NCBI GenBank assembly: GCA_016844545.1
Contig: JAENJC010000160.1
Coordinates: 1-8,254 of the forward strand
Direction: 5' to 3'
Origin: Deltaproteobacteria bacterium
Lineage (GTDB): Bacteria; Desulfobacterota; JAENJC01
Length of the DNA stretch: 8,254 nucleotides
In this document: positions 1-5,346 of the stretch, one piece after another
Position numbering within the stretch: position 1 is the stretch's first letter
Layout: every line of letters begins with the position of its first letter
Program-made: the position numbers and the translations under genes
The notes under the pieces: model-generated
The model's input: the letters and a program-made list of their open reading frames with translations, nothing else
Database searches by the model: none
What the model was told of the DNA's origin: nothing

Positions 1-772
1 ATCCGACCTTCTCAGAGATTTTGACGCCATCTGCCTTTCTGGCGGCTCCATGAAGCAAAGGGACCTTCCCGTTCCAGGAAGGGAGCTTAAGGGTATTCAC
101 TTTGCAATGGAGTTCCTGATACAGCAGAACAGGAAGAATGCGGGAGTCAACTTCTCAGAAGACCAGGATATAACCACAAAGGGAAAGAAGGTGATAATCC
201 TTGGGGGCGGTGATACGGGAGCCGACTGCGTTGGTACAGCAGTGAGACAGGGCGCTGCTTCTATCCACCAGTACGAGCTTCTGCCTAAGCCTGCGGAAAA
301 TAGAGAGGCTGATAATCCGTGGCCCCAGTGGCCGAGGATACTGAGGAGCTCTTCTTCTCACGAAGAAGGCGGGACCAGGGATTACTGCATACAGACAAAG
401 TCGTTTAGTGGGAAAGACGGAAAGGTCACGAAGCTCCACGCAATCCGGGTTGAGTGGGCGAAGGATGAAAAGGGCGGCATGCAGATGAAGGAGATCCCTG
501 GGAGCGAGTTTGAGCAGAGTGCAGATATTGTGCTCCTGGCAATGGGATTTATAAACCCTGTTCACGAAGGGCTTCTCGATGACCTTGGCGTAAATTACGA
601 TGCCAGAGGGAATGTGGCTGTAAATAAAGAGATGCAGACAAGCATTGATAAGGTATTTTCGGCTGGAGACATGTCAAGGGGACAGTCCCTCGTTGTATGG
701 GCCATAATGGACGGACGTACTGCTGCAAAAGGGATAGACAAGTTCCTGATAGGAAAGACTGAGATATTATAG
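1..772 (+). CDS. gltD: Glutamate synthase [NADPH] small subunit, C-terminal part
   Basis: GltD carries electrons from NADPH through FAD and Fe-S centres to the large subunit GltB, which makes glutamate from glutamine and 2-oxoglutarate in the cytoplasm. The reading frame is open from base 2, giving 256 residues up to a TAG stop. The N-terminal half, with the Fe-S cysteines and first FAD fold, lies outside the window. Visible family signatures are PVPGRELKGIHFAMEFL near the start, a second Rossmann fold with GGGDTGADC (nt 203-229) for NADPH, the stretch YELLPKPAENREADNPWPQW, and near the end the FAD-contacting AGDMSRGQSLVVWAI followed by DGRTAAKGIDKFL. These match GltD more closely than other members of the same flavoprotein family (PreT, NfnB). 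Nothing suggests damage. The gene ends facing rpsU on the other strand. I am very sure of the family and fairly sure of GltD proper. Confidence 0.93.
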   Translation, partial: SDLLRDFDAICLSGGSMKQRDLPVPGRELKGIHFAMEFLIQQNRKNAGVNFSEDQDITTKGKKVIILGGGDTGADCVGTAVRQGAASIHQYELLPKPAENREADNPWPQWPRILRSSSSHEEGGTRDYCIQTKSFSGKDGKVTKLHAIRVEWAKDEKGGMQMKEIPGSEFEQSADIVLLAMGFINPVHEGLLDDLGVNYDARGNVAVNKEMQTSIDKVFSAGDMSRGQSLVVWAIMDGRTAAKGIDKFLIGKTEIL

Positions 773-797
773 AAGGGTCTTAGACAGTATGATAAGA

Positions 798-830
798 TCT
801 GGGAAGGCCTTTTTAGGTAGCCCTCCCAGA
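798..830. terminator. Imperfect hairpin between convergent gltD and rpsU
   Basis: TCTGGGA and TCCCAGA pair perfectly. One A/C mismatch follows, then GGC pairs with GCC around an 11-nt loop, CTTTTTAGGTA. The hairpin sits 25 bp after the gltD stop and 22 bp after the rpsU stop, where a shared terminator is expected. Neither side has a good T-run: the plus side reads ccccgtcttg and the minus side tcttatcata. Termination efficiency is therefore uncertain. Confidence 0.45.
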
Positions 831-852
831 CCCCGTCTTGCTTATTTTCCGC

Positions 853-1051
853 TTAATCCGAAGGTCTCTTAAATCTCAGGGCCTTCATCCTTTTCTTCCG
901 TGCCTCTCTCTGTTTCCGCTTCTTTTTCTCAGAAGGTTTTTCATAGAAGCTTCTCGTTTTGAGGTCTCTGAAAAGGCCGTCGTTCTGAAGCTTGCGCTTT
1001 CAGCATCTTTATCGCTTTTTCTACATCGTTTCCGTATACTTTAATATCCAA
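853..1051 (-). pseudogene. rpsU: 30S ribosomal protein S21, one-base frameshift
   Basis: S21 is a small basic protein of the 30S subunit that helps initiation. From a TTG at 1051-1049 the minus strand reads MDIKVYGNDVEKAIKMLK. After codon 18 (AAA, 1000-998) one extra G at 997 shifts the frame. The next frame continues RKLQNDGLFRDLK, then SFYEKPSEKKKRKQREARKK, and ends RFKRPSD with a TAA at 855-853. Skipping the extra base gives 65 residues, a normal S21 length. FYEKP and the lysine/arginine-rich tail are S21 signatures. The Shine-Dalgarno AAGGAG (1067-1062) lies inside the last codons of the upstream RRM gene, 10 nt before the TTG, which supports the unusual start and an operon. Without correction the first frame reads MLKAQASERRPFQ, which is not S21-like. 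The cause may be a sequencing or assembly error or a real mutation; I see no classical slippery heptamer. Confidence 0.85.
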
Positions 1052-1057
1052 GGTGAT

Positions 1058-1435
1058 TTATCTCCTTCCCGATCCGCTGCCACCGCCAAAGCCGCCCCTA
1101 TCGCCGCCTCCACCATAGCCGCCCTTACCGCCTCCACCACCATAGCCGCCCTTGCTTCCGCCAAAGCCGCCACGTTTTTCTCTTGGTTCCTGAGGCTTTG
1201 CCTCAGCAACGGATAGCGACCTATCCATAAAAGCTGTGCCGTTCAGGGTCTCTATTGCCTTCTTTGCGGCTTCTTCCGTTGCCATTTCAACAAAACCAAA
1301 ACCTTTAGCCTGCCCTGTTCGCGCATCGGTTATTATATTAACAGATGCAACCTCTCCAACCCCTGCAAAGAGCCCTTTAATATCCTCTTCTGTTGCCTTG
1401 AACGACATATTGCCCACATAAAGCTTCTTCCCCAT
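1058..1435 (-). CDS. Glycine-rich RNA-binding protein with one RRM domain
   Basis: This 125-residue protein is a single RNA recognition motif with a glycine-rich tail, the type found in cyanobacterial Rbp proteins and many anaerobes. It binds single-stranded RNA in the cytoplasm and is often linked to cold adaptation; its targets cannot be read from sequence. RNP2 is LYVGNM (residues 5-10) and RNP1 is KGFGFVEM (44-51), with the aromatic residues that stack on RNA intact. The fold spans about residues 4-78. Residues 89-125 are Gly-rich, with a repeated KGGYGGGG unit. The start ATG follows AGGAGG (1446-1441) with 5-nt spacing. The stop lies 6 bp before the rpsU start, and the last codons contain the rpsU ribosome binding site, so the two genes are probably translationally coupled. 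A promoter and a leader terminator lie upstream. An RRM gene next to rpsU is also known from cyanobacteria (rbpA1-rpsU). Confidence 0.93.
   Translation of the reverse strand: MGKKLYVGNMSFKATEEDIKGLFAGVGEVASVNIITDARTGQAKGFGFVEMATEEAAKKAIETLNGTAFMDRSLSVAEAKPQEPREKRGGFGGSKGGYGGGGGKGGYGGGGDRGGFGGGSGSGRR
1111..1153 (-). repeat. Short tandem repeat in the glycine-rich tail
   Basis: The 16-mer CACCATAGCCGCCCTT (plus strand) occurs at 1111-1126 and at 1138-1153, 27 bp apart. It encodes two copies of a nine-residue unit beginning KGGYGGGG. The period is a multiple of three, so unit gain or loss keeps the frame. This is ordinary low-complexity expansion in an RRM protein tail. Confidence 0.7.
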
Positions 1436-1457
1436 CGTACCCTCCTATTTTTTTGCC

Positions 1458-1491
1458 AAAAAAAAACCTCAGAGCTTTCAAAGTCTCTGAG
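1458..1491 (-). terminator. Intrinsic terminator in the leader of the RRM-rpsU operon
   Basis: On the minus strand CTCAGAG (1491-1485) and CTCTGAG (1474-1468) form a perfect 7-bp stem around a 10-nt loop, ACTTTGAAAG. A G follows, then nine consecutive T (1466-1458), the classical rho-independent form. The T-run ends only 22 bp before the RRM start codon, with the ribosome binding site in between. That leaves no room for a promoter between terminator and gene. The nearest promoter-like sequence is upstream at 1533-1561, so the terminator appears to lie inside the leader and could act as an attenuator. It could also simply stop read-through from the hydrogenase-like operon. Confidence 0.75.
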
Positions 1492-1508
1492 ATTCTGAAC
1501 TTTAAAAG
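1475..1508 (-). promoter_or_regulatory. Possible alternative (antiterminator) hairpin in the same leader
   Basis: On the minus strand CTTTTAAAGTT (1508-1498) can pair over 11 positions, two of them G-U, with GACTTTGAAAG (1485-1475), leaving a 12-nt loop. The second arm is the terminator loop plus one stem base, and the terminator's 5' arm would be trapped in the new loop. The two folds are therefore likely to exclude each other. Pairing is mostly A-U, so it may be temperature-sensitive. This is inference from base pairing only. Confidence 0.3.
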
Positions 1509-1532
1509 TATGCTTTATTTAGGCTGTCCGAA

Positions 1533-1561
1533 AGATTACTATACATATCCCCAATTGTCAA
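1533..1561 (-). promoter_or_regulatory. Sigma-70-like promoter for the RRM-rpsU operon
   Basis: The minus strand has a consensus -35 TTGACA (1561-1556), a 17-bp spacer, and a weak -10 TAATCT (1538-1533). Transcription would start near 1526, giving a leader of about 90 nt that contains the intrinsic terminator. The -35 lies inside an 11-bp inverted repeat, AATTGTCAATT (1553-1563), which could be an operator or chance. The surrounding AT-rich gap (1492-1687) holds no convincing gene. Confidence 0.5.
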
Positions 1562-1636
1562 TTAAATAAATCACTCAGCTCTTAAAAACCATCTAATACT
1601 AATTGGCTATCAAACAATAAAATCGCCTGCATAACA

Positions 1637-1686
1637 CCAAGTAAGCTTTCAATAACAGATAAGTTTAGTGTTTGAAAGCAACTTGG
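1637..1686 (-). terminator. Long hairpin directly after the hydrogenase-like operon
   Basis: CCAAGT (1637-1642) pairs with ACTTGG (1681-1686) and GCTTTCAA (1645-1652) with TTGAAAGC (1672-1679). This gives 14 perfect pairs broken by a small 2x1 internal loop, with a 19-nt loop. It begins one base after the hyfI-like stop. No T-run follows on the minus strand (tgttatgcagg), so it may be a 3'-end stabilising hairpin or a terminator of a non-classical type. Confidence 0.55.
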
Positions 1687-1687
1687 T

Positions 1688-2197
1688 TTAAATTTCTATC
1701 ACCCTGAGTATCCCTTGCAACAGGTCTACAGGTTTAGGCGGACAACCTGGGATGAATGCATTTACAGGTATTACCTCTCCTATTCCGCCTAGCGATGCAT
1801 AACTTTTGCCGAAAATACCGCCGTTGAACCCGCAATCACCGACAGCAACGACAAGCTTTGGAGGAGGGGTGGCCTCGTATGTCCTTTTCAGGGCTATCTC
1901 CATGTTTCTTGATACAGGCCCGGTTACAAGGAGCATATCTGCAAACCTTGGGGATGCGGTAAAGTGAATGCCGAAGCGTTCGCAGTTGTAAATAGGGTTA
2001 TTCAAGGCGTGTATCTCCAGTTCGCATCCGTTGCATGAACCGGCATCAACGGCCCTGATATTAAGGCTTCGATGGAAGCGCTTTCGGATTGTTTCCTCCA
2101 GTCTCTGCCCGACGATCTCTATCCCTGCCTCAACCTCTATGGGAAGCGGCTCGGTGACGATTCCTGTCCTGAATATCTGGTGAAGAATTCTTAACAT
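1688..2197 (-). CDS. hyfI: HyfI/NuoB-like small Fe-S subunit of a hydrogenase-related complex
   Basis: This 169-residue protein belongs to the NuoB / HycG / HyfI family (20-kDa subunit). It holds the [4Fe-4S] cluster closest to the catalytic pocket of the large subunit, on the cytoplasmic face of the membrane. The four expected cysteines are present: Cys55 and Cys58 in DAGSCNGCELEI, Cys122 in GDCGFNGG and Cys152 in PGCPPKP. The cluster should therefore assemble, in contrast to the altered large subunit. The ATG at 2197 is chosen because it follows GAGG with a 5-nt spacing and gives the usual family length. An in-frame start at 2263 would add 22 residues that do not resemble the family and overlap a palindromic repeat. 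It is the last gene of the operon, 179 bp behind the large subunit gene, whereas the other genes are nearly contiguous. It may be read with the operon or have its own weak promoter. Confidence 0.9.
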   Translation of the reverse strand: MLRILHQIFRTGIVTEPLPIEVEAGIEIVGQRLEETIRKRFHRSLNIRAVDAGSCNGCELEIHALNNPIYNCERFGIHFTASPRFADMLLVTGPVSRNMEIALKRTYEATPPPKLVVAVGDCGFNGGIFGKSYASLGGIGEVIPVNAFIPGCPPKPVDLLQGILRVIEI

Positions 2198-2246
2198 AAA
2201 AACCTCGATAATAGACACATATTTCCGAAAGTAGGCGCTTCCAAGC

Positions 2247-2328
2247 GACACTGATTTTATCATGTTTTACACTGATGAACTCTGTGTTGTCTGTGTAAAC
2301 CATATCTTTATCTGTGAAAATCAGTGTC
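2247..2328. repeat. Palindromic intergenic repeat element
   Basis: The ends are a perfect 12-bp inverted repeat, GACACTGATTTT (2247-2258) and AAAATCAGTGTC (2317-2328). Nested inside, TTTACAC (2266-2272) pairs with GTGTAAA (2293-2299). Short motifs such as CACTGAT and CTGTGT recur, as in the CTGTG-rich dispersed repeats seen between genes in many bacterial genomes. The element sits in the 179-bp gap (2198-2376) between the hyfG-like and hyfI-like genes, which holds no other convincing gene. I cannot test whether copies exist elsewhere in this genome. Confidence 0.6.
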
Positions 2329-2376
2329 AAAAGATGGTTTTAAAAGCATTTTAGGAAAGAACTCAATGATCATTCT

Positions 2377-3948
2377 TTACAAATCATGCCCTGAATAAGA
2401 CTGGTTGAAGCTTTTGTTGCAGAGCGGGAAGTCCGGGACTATGTTGCCGTGTATCGCCTGCTCAACGGCTATCCAGCATACGCTGGATGGGTCCCTCACC
2501 ATGCACCTGTTTATCTCCCCCTTTGGCCCTGATTGGACCCAGTATACAATTTCCCCCCTCCAACCTTCAACTGTTGAAAAACCGGAGACATCCGGCGACG
2601 GAGTCTTGAAACTGGTCTTTACTTCCCCTAATGGTAATGTCCTCAACATCTCCCTTATTAAGTTCACAGAATCTCTTATCTCCTCTATCCTTACCCATGC
2701 CCTTGCATGCACATCCCCTGAGTTAAGAACCGTCATCTTCGTGACTATGCGGTCATATGGTGGAAAGGCGCTCTGGATGCGGCAGTCGAGCCTCTGGCCG
2801 CTGGCCCTGGCCACAAATCCCACAACTCCAAGGTCTTTTGCCATCTCTGGCTTAAGTATCCCGGCGTCCCTAACCCTATCTTCAAGGGAAGGGCTTTCGT
2901 CGTATATGATGACGAGCCTCTCGAACTCCTTCTCAAAGCGGTCCAGCTCAGAATATATCTCATTTATTCCGTCAGCGTTTATATTAACCGCCACTCCTCC
3001 TAAAACGACCCTGTCCATCATGAACCTATGACCGAAAAAATTTAGATTTGTGCGGAGGAAACCCTCCTTGAGCCTCATGAACTGGTAATAAAGGAATGCA
3101 AAGGAAGCGTCGTTGGAAATGGCCCCTATGTCGCCAATGTGGTTTGCTATCCTTTCCCTCTCAAGCATCAGGGCACGGAGCCAGAGCCCTCTTTCTGGTA
3201 CATTGAAACTTGTCATGGCCTCAATTGCCCTGCAGTACGCAAGGGCATGGGCAACAGTGGTGTCTCCGGAGACACGGCCTGCAAGCCTTGCCCCTTCATC
3301 CCATGAAAGGGCCTCAAACCTCTTCTCAATCCCCTTATGGACATATCCGAGCCTTTCCTCAAGGTTAAGGACATCCTCTCCAACTGCCTGGAATCTAAAA
3401 TGTCCAGGCTCTATTATTCCGGCATGGACGGGGCCAACAGCTATCTCATGGACACCTTCACCTTCCGCCCTGATCCATTGGTATTCCCCATGAACCCTCG
3501 GCATGGGGCATGATGGGTCAAAGTCCTTCCTTAAGGGATACGCATCCTCTGGCCAGTCCTCGTGCTTTATCCAGGGCCGCTGGTCCGGGTGACCAACAGG
3601 GATAACCCCCATGAGGCTCTTCATCTGCCTCTCAAAACGCCAGGCTGAAACGAACTTCTTTGTAAGGCTTGGAAATGTCGGGTCTTCGAGAGGGGCATAG
3701 GCCCTGACTATCAGATATTCGGTATCCTTGTTGTAACACGTGTATATCCCAAACCCTTTTCCAAAATTCCTCTCATCCGTTGCCCACTCGGCAACAAGGC
3801 GGGCATCGGCCTTCTTCAACGCCCTTGCGGCATCTATAAACCTGTCGCGGGGGACGGTGAAAGAAGTAATGGATTTTGGATATTGTCCTTCATCCATTAC
3901 TTCATGCGATGCAAGCAGCGAGATTATAGCATCTTCCAGTTTATTCAT
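2377..3948 (-). CDS. hyfG: HyfG/HycE-like large subunit (NuoC-NuoD fusion) without Ni-Fe ligands
   Basis: This 523-residue protein fuses a NuoC-like (30-kDa) domain, about residues 20-150, to a NuoD-like / group 4 hydrogenase large subunit domain, about 165-523. Group 4 signatures are GPVHAGIIEPGHFRFQ (172-187), GYVHKGIEKRFE (201-212) and ERIANHIGDIGAISND (265-280). The Ni-Fe ligands are mostly gone. The N-terminal CxxC is SGDT (227-230, in RVSGDTT), and the C-terminal DPCxxC is DPSSVC (486-491), keeping only Cys491. The protein probably has no Ni-Fe site and is not a hydrogenase, as in Ehr complexes. The ATG at 3948 is chosen because it overlaps the hyfF-like stop as ATGA, a usual sign of coupled translation; an upstream start at 3978 would add ten unconvincing residues. 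The real catalytic partner and electron carrier are unknown. Confidence 0.9.
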   Translation of the reverse strand: MNKLEDAIISLLASHEVMDEGQYPKSITSFTVPRDRFIDAARALKKADARLVAEWATDERNFGKGFGIYTCYNKDTEYLIVRAYAPLEDPTFPSLTKKFVSAWRFERQMKSLMGVIPVGHPDQRPWIKHEDWPEDAYPLRKDFDPSCPMPRVHGEYQWIRAEGEGVHEIAVGPVHAGIIEPGHFRFQAVGEDVLNLEERLGYVHKGIEKRFEALSWDEGARLAGRVSGDTTVAHALAYCRAIEAMTSFNVPERGLWLRALMLERERIANHIGDIGAISNDASFAFLYYQFMRLKEGFLRTNLNFFGHRFMMDRVVLGGVAVNINADGINEIYSELDRFEKEFERLVIIYDESPSLEDRVRDAGILKPEMAKDLGVVGFVARASGQRLDCRIQSAFPPYDRIVTKMTVLNSGDVHARAWVRIEEIRDSVNLIREMLRTLPLGEVKTSFKTPSPDVSGFSTVEGWRGEIVYWVQSGPKGEINRCMVRDPSSVCWIAVEQAIHGNIVPDFPLCNKSFNQSYSGHDL

Positions 3949-4499
3949 TTCAACAACTCCACCGCCATGTGAAACCATCGGGAAAGAAAATCAGGCATAT
4001 AGAGGCCTATTACAAGTACCAAAACCATGTGTAAAATAACTGGAACATGAGATGCCTTAAGTGGGTGCTGCCAGGAAGGGATATGGCCGGACACCATCGG
4101 CTGCACCCGTCTCAGCAGGGCTGCAAAGGCCACCCCAAGGCCAAGTAGAAGGAACGGTGTCATAAGCGGAGCGTCCTTCATCGTGGCTGTAAGTATAAGG
4201 AATTCGCTCGTGAAAACACCGAAAGGTGGCATCCCCACTATGGCCAGGACGCCGAGCATAAGGCCCCATCCAACAAGTGGGTTCCCCCTTATGAGCCCTC
4301 TTATCTTGCTCATCTCCTGCGTATCATGCATCTGGGAGGCATGTCCCACTGTGAAGAATATGTAAGACTTTGTCAGGCTGTGGACGAGCAGATGGAGGAG
4401 CGCCCCGAATGTGGCGATGGGGCCTCCAAGTCCGAATGCGAAGGTGGCTATACCCATGTGCTCGATGGACGAATAGGAGAACATCCTCTTTATGTCCAA
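3945..4499 (-). CDS. hyfF: HyfF-like antiporter subunit, C-terminal fragment after frameshift
   Basis: This is the second half of a broken hyfF-like gene. It continues the proton-antiporter fold (NuoL/M/N family) with DIKRMFSYSSIEHMG, the point where the family resumes after a transmembrane helix. Next come HSLTKSYIFFTVGH, carrying the lysine/histidine region of the second half-channel, then MPPFGVFTSEFLI and a final membrane segment near VPVILHMVLVLVIGLYM. About 183 residues from Asp (4496) to Lys are family-like. A TTG at 4499 could serve as start, but no Shine-Dalgarno is evident, so separate expression is doubtful. The TGA stop overlaps the hyfG-like ATG by 4 bp. Together with the upstream fragment it would make about 467 residues, short of a normal HyfF by about one helix. 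Confidence 0.82.
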   Translation of the reverse strand: MDIKRMFSYSSIEHMGIATFAFGLGGPIATFGALLHLLVHSLTKSYIFFTVGHASQMHDTQEMSKIRGLIRGNPLVGWGLMLGVLAIVGMPPFGVFTSEFLILTATMKDAPLMTPFLLLGLGVAFAALLRRVQPMVSGHIPSWQHPLKASHVPVILHMVLVLVIGLYMPDFLSRWFHMAVELLK

Positions 4500-5346
4500 A
4501 CCCCATCATGATGTTCCCTGCCAGGTGAGTCTTCAAAGAGCCGTCCACTATAACCTTGCACCTGACCAGGGCGTAGAGGGCAATATTTAAGAGAAGGCCT
4601 GATAGTACCGCGGATATGGGTGTAGGCCCTTCGGCGTGGGCATCAGGGAGCCAGTTGTGAAGGGGAACAAGTCCGACCTTTGTCCCGTACCCGACCATAA
4701 GGAAGACAAAGGCGAGCCTCAGCACCGTGGGCTCGAGTTGACCGCTTACCTGACTCAGGTTCGTCCATAGGAGGGCATCCCCTCCCTCGCCAAGGACCTT
4801 CTCGGCAGCGAAGTAGAGGAGTACCGTGCCGAAGAGGGCCAAGGCTATGCCCACACCACAGAGGATGAAATACTTCCATGCAGCCTCTATGGCGGAAGGA
4901 GTCCTGTAAAGGGAGACAAGCAGCACGGTGGAGAGTGTTGCAAGCTCCATAGCTATCCATAGGACTCCCACGTTGTTTGTCAGGAGGCAGAGGAACATGG
5001 CAAATATGAAGAGCTGAAACATGGCATGGTAAAACCTCATCCCCCAGTGCCCCACCCTGCCGTGCTCCCTTTCGCGCCTCATATAAGGCCTGCTGAATAT
5101 GGCGGTGGTCATGGAGACAAAGGAGGTAAGAACAACGAGGTATACGTTAAGGGCGTCTATTAAGAAGAACTTCCCGCCGGCAACAAATGGTCCGTCCTGG
5201 TGAACCTGAAGGGCCAGGACAATGCTCGCAACAAAGGTGGCAAAGGAACAGACGATGTTTATCTCAGGGGCAAACTTCCTGTCGCCCACAAAGGCCAGAA
5301 TCAGCGCCCCTATAAAGGATATTCCAAGGAGGGTAAGGATCGTCAT
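4324..5346 (-). CDS. hyfF: HyfF-like antiporter subunit, N-terminal fragment, frameshifted
   Basis: HyfF belongs to the Mrp/NuoL-M-N antiporter family and forms one proton channel of the membrane arm. Residues 1-284 are family-like and rich in membrane helices. They include Glu134 in WIAMELATLS, Lys223 in GYGTKVGLVPLHNWLPDAHA, and PTPISAVLSGLLLN (241-254). After MMGFG (280-284) the frame leaves the family and runs 56 foreign residues to a stop at 4324. The correct continuation, DIKRMF, lies in the next frame a few bases on. The ATG at 5346 directly follows the hyfE-like TAA and is preceded by AAGGAGGA inside the last hyfE-like codons, so the start is secure. Intact HyfF-type proteins are near 480-530 residues. 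The break may be an assembly artefact or a real inactivation. Confidence 0.85.
   Translation of the reverse strand: MTILTLLGISFIGALILAFVGDRKFAPEINIVCSFATFVASIVLALQVHQDGPFVAGGKFFLIDALNVYLVVLTSFVSMTTAIFSRPYMRREREHGRVGHWGMRFYHAMFQLFIFAMFLCLLTNNVGVLWIAMELATLSTVLLVSLYRTPSAIEAAWKYFILCGVGIALALFGTVLLYFAAEKVLGEGGDALLWTNLSQVSGQLEPTVLRLAFVFLMVGYGTKVGLVPLHNWLPDAHAEGPTPISAVLSGLLLNIALYALVRCKVIVDGSLKTHLAGNIMMGFGHKEDVLLFVHRAHGYSHLRIRTWRPHRHIRGAPPSARPQPDKVLHILHSGTCLPDA

Noticed and set aside
155..565. 136-codon open frame on the minus strand inside gltD
   Set aside because: It is the shadow of conserved GltD motifs on the other strand.
994..1003. Programmed frameshifting in rpsU
   Set aside because: The site CTG AAA G CGC has no slippery heptamer and no evident stimulatory element, and no such recoding is known for S21.
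838..1044. 68-codon plus-strand frame
   Set aside because: The minus strand here encodes a clear S21 protein, so the plus-strand frame is a shadow.
1078..1180. CRISPR-like or regulatory repeat array
   Set aside because: The repeats are in-frame codons of a Gly-rich protein tail with a 27-bp period, not spacer-separated repeats.
992..1216. Overlapping small frames on both strands in the Gly-rich region
   Set aside because: They are Ala-rich shadows of the glycine-rich tail of the RRM protein.
2198..2263. Longer N-terminus for the hyfI-like gene from an ATG at 2263
   Set aside because: The added 22 residues are not family-like and overlap the palindromic repeat. The ATG at 2197 has a Shine-Dalgarno and gives the normal length.
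2302..2330. TTGACA (2330-2325) as a promoter for the hyfI-like gene
   Set aside because: No acceptable -10 lies 16-18 bp downstream, and the hexamer is part of the end of the palindromic repeat.
2365..2374. 10-bp palindrome AATGATCATT behind the hyfG-like gene
   Set aside because: It is short and isolated, with no second copy or link to a promoter, so chance is a sufficient explanation.
2405..3031. 208-codon open frame on the plus strand
   Set aside because: It is antisense to the well-supported hyfG-like gene, resembles no family I know, and no Shine-Dalgarno is evident.
3949..3978. Upstream start for the hyfG-like gene at 3978
   Set aside because: The added residues (MVSHGGGVVE) are out-of-frame read-through of the hyfF-like end. 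The ATGA overlap at 3948 is the more natural start.
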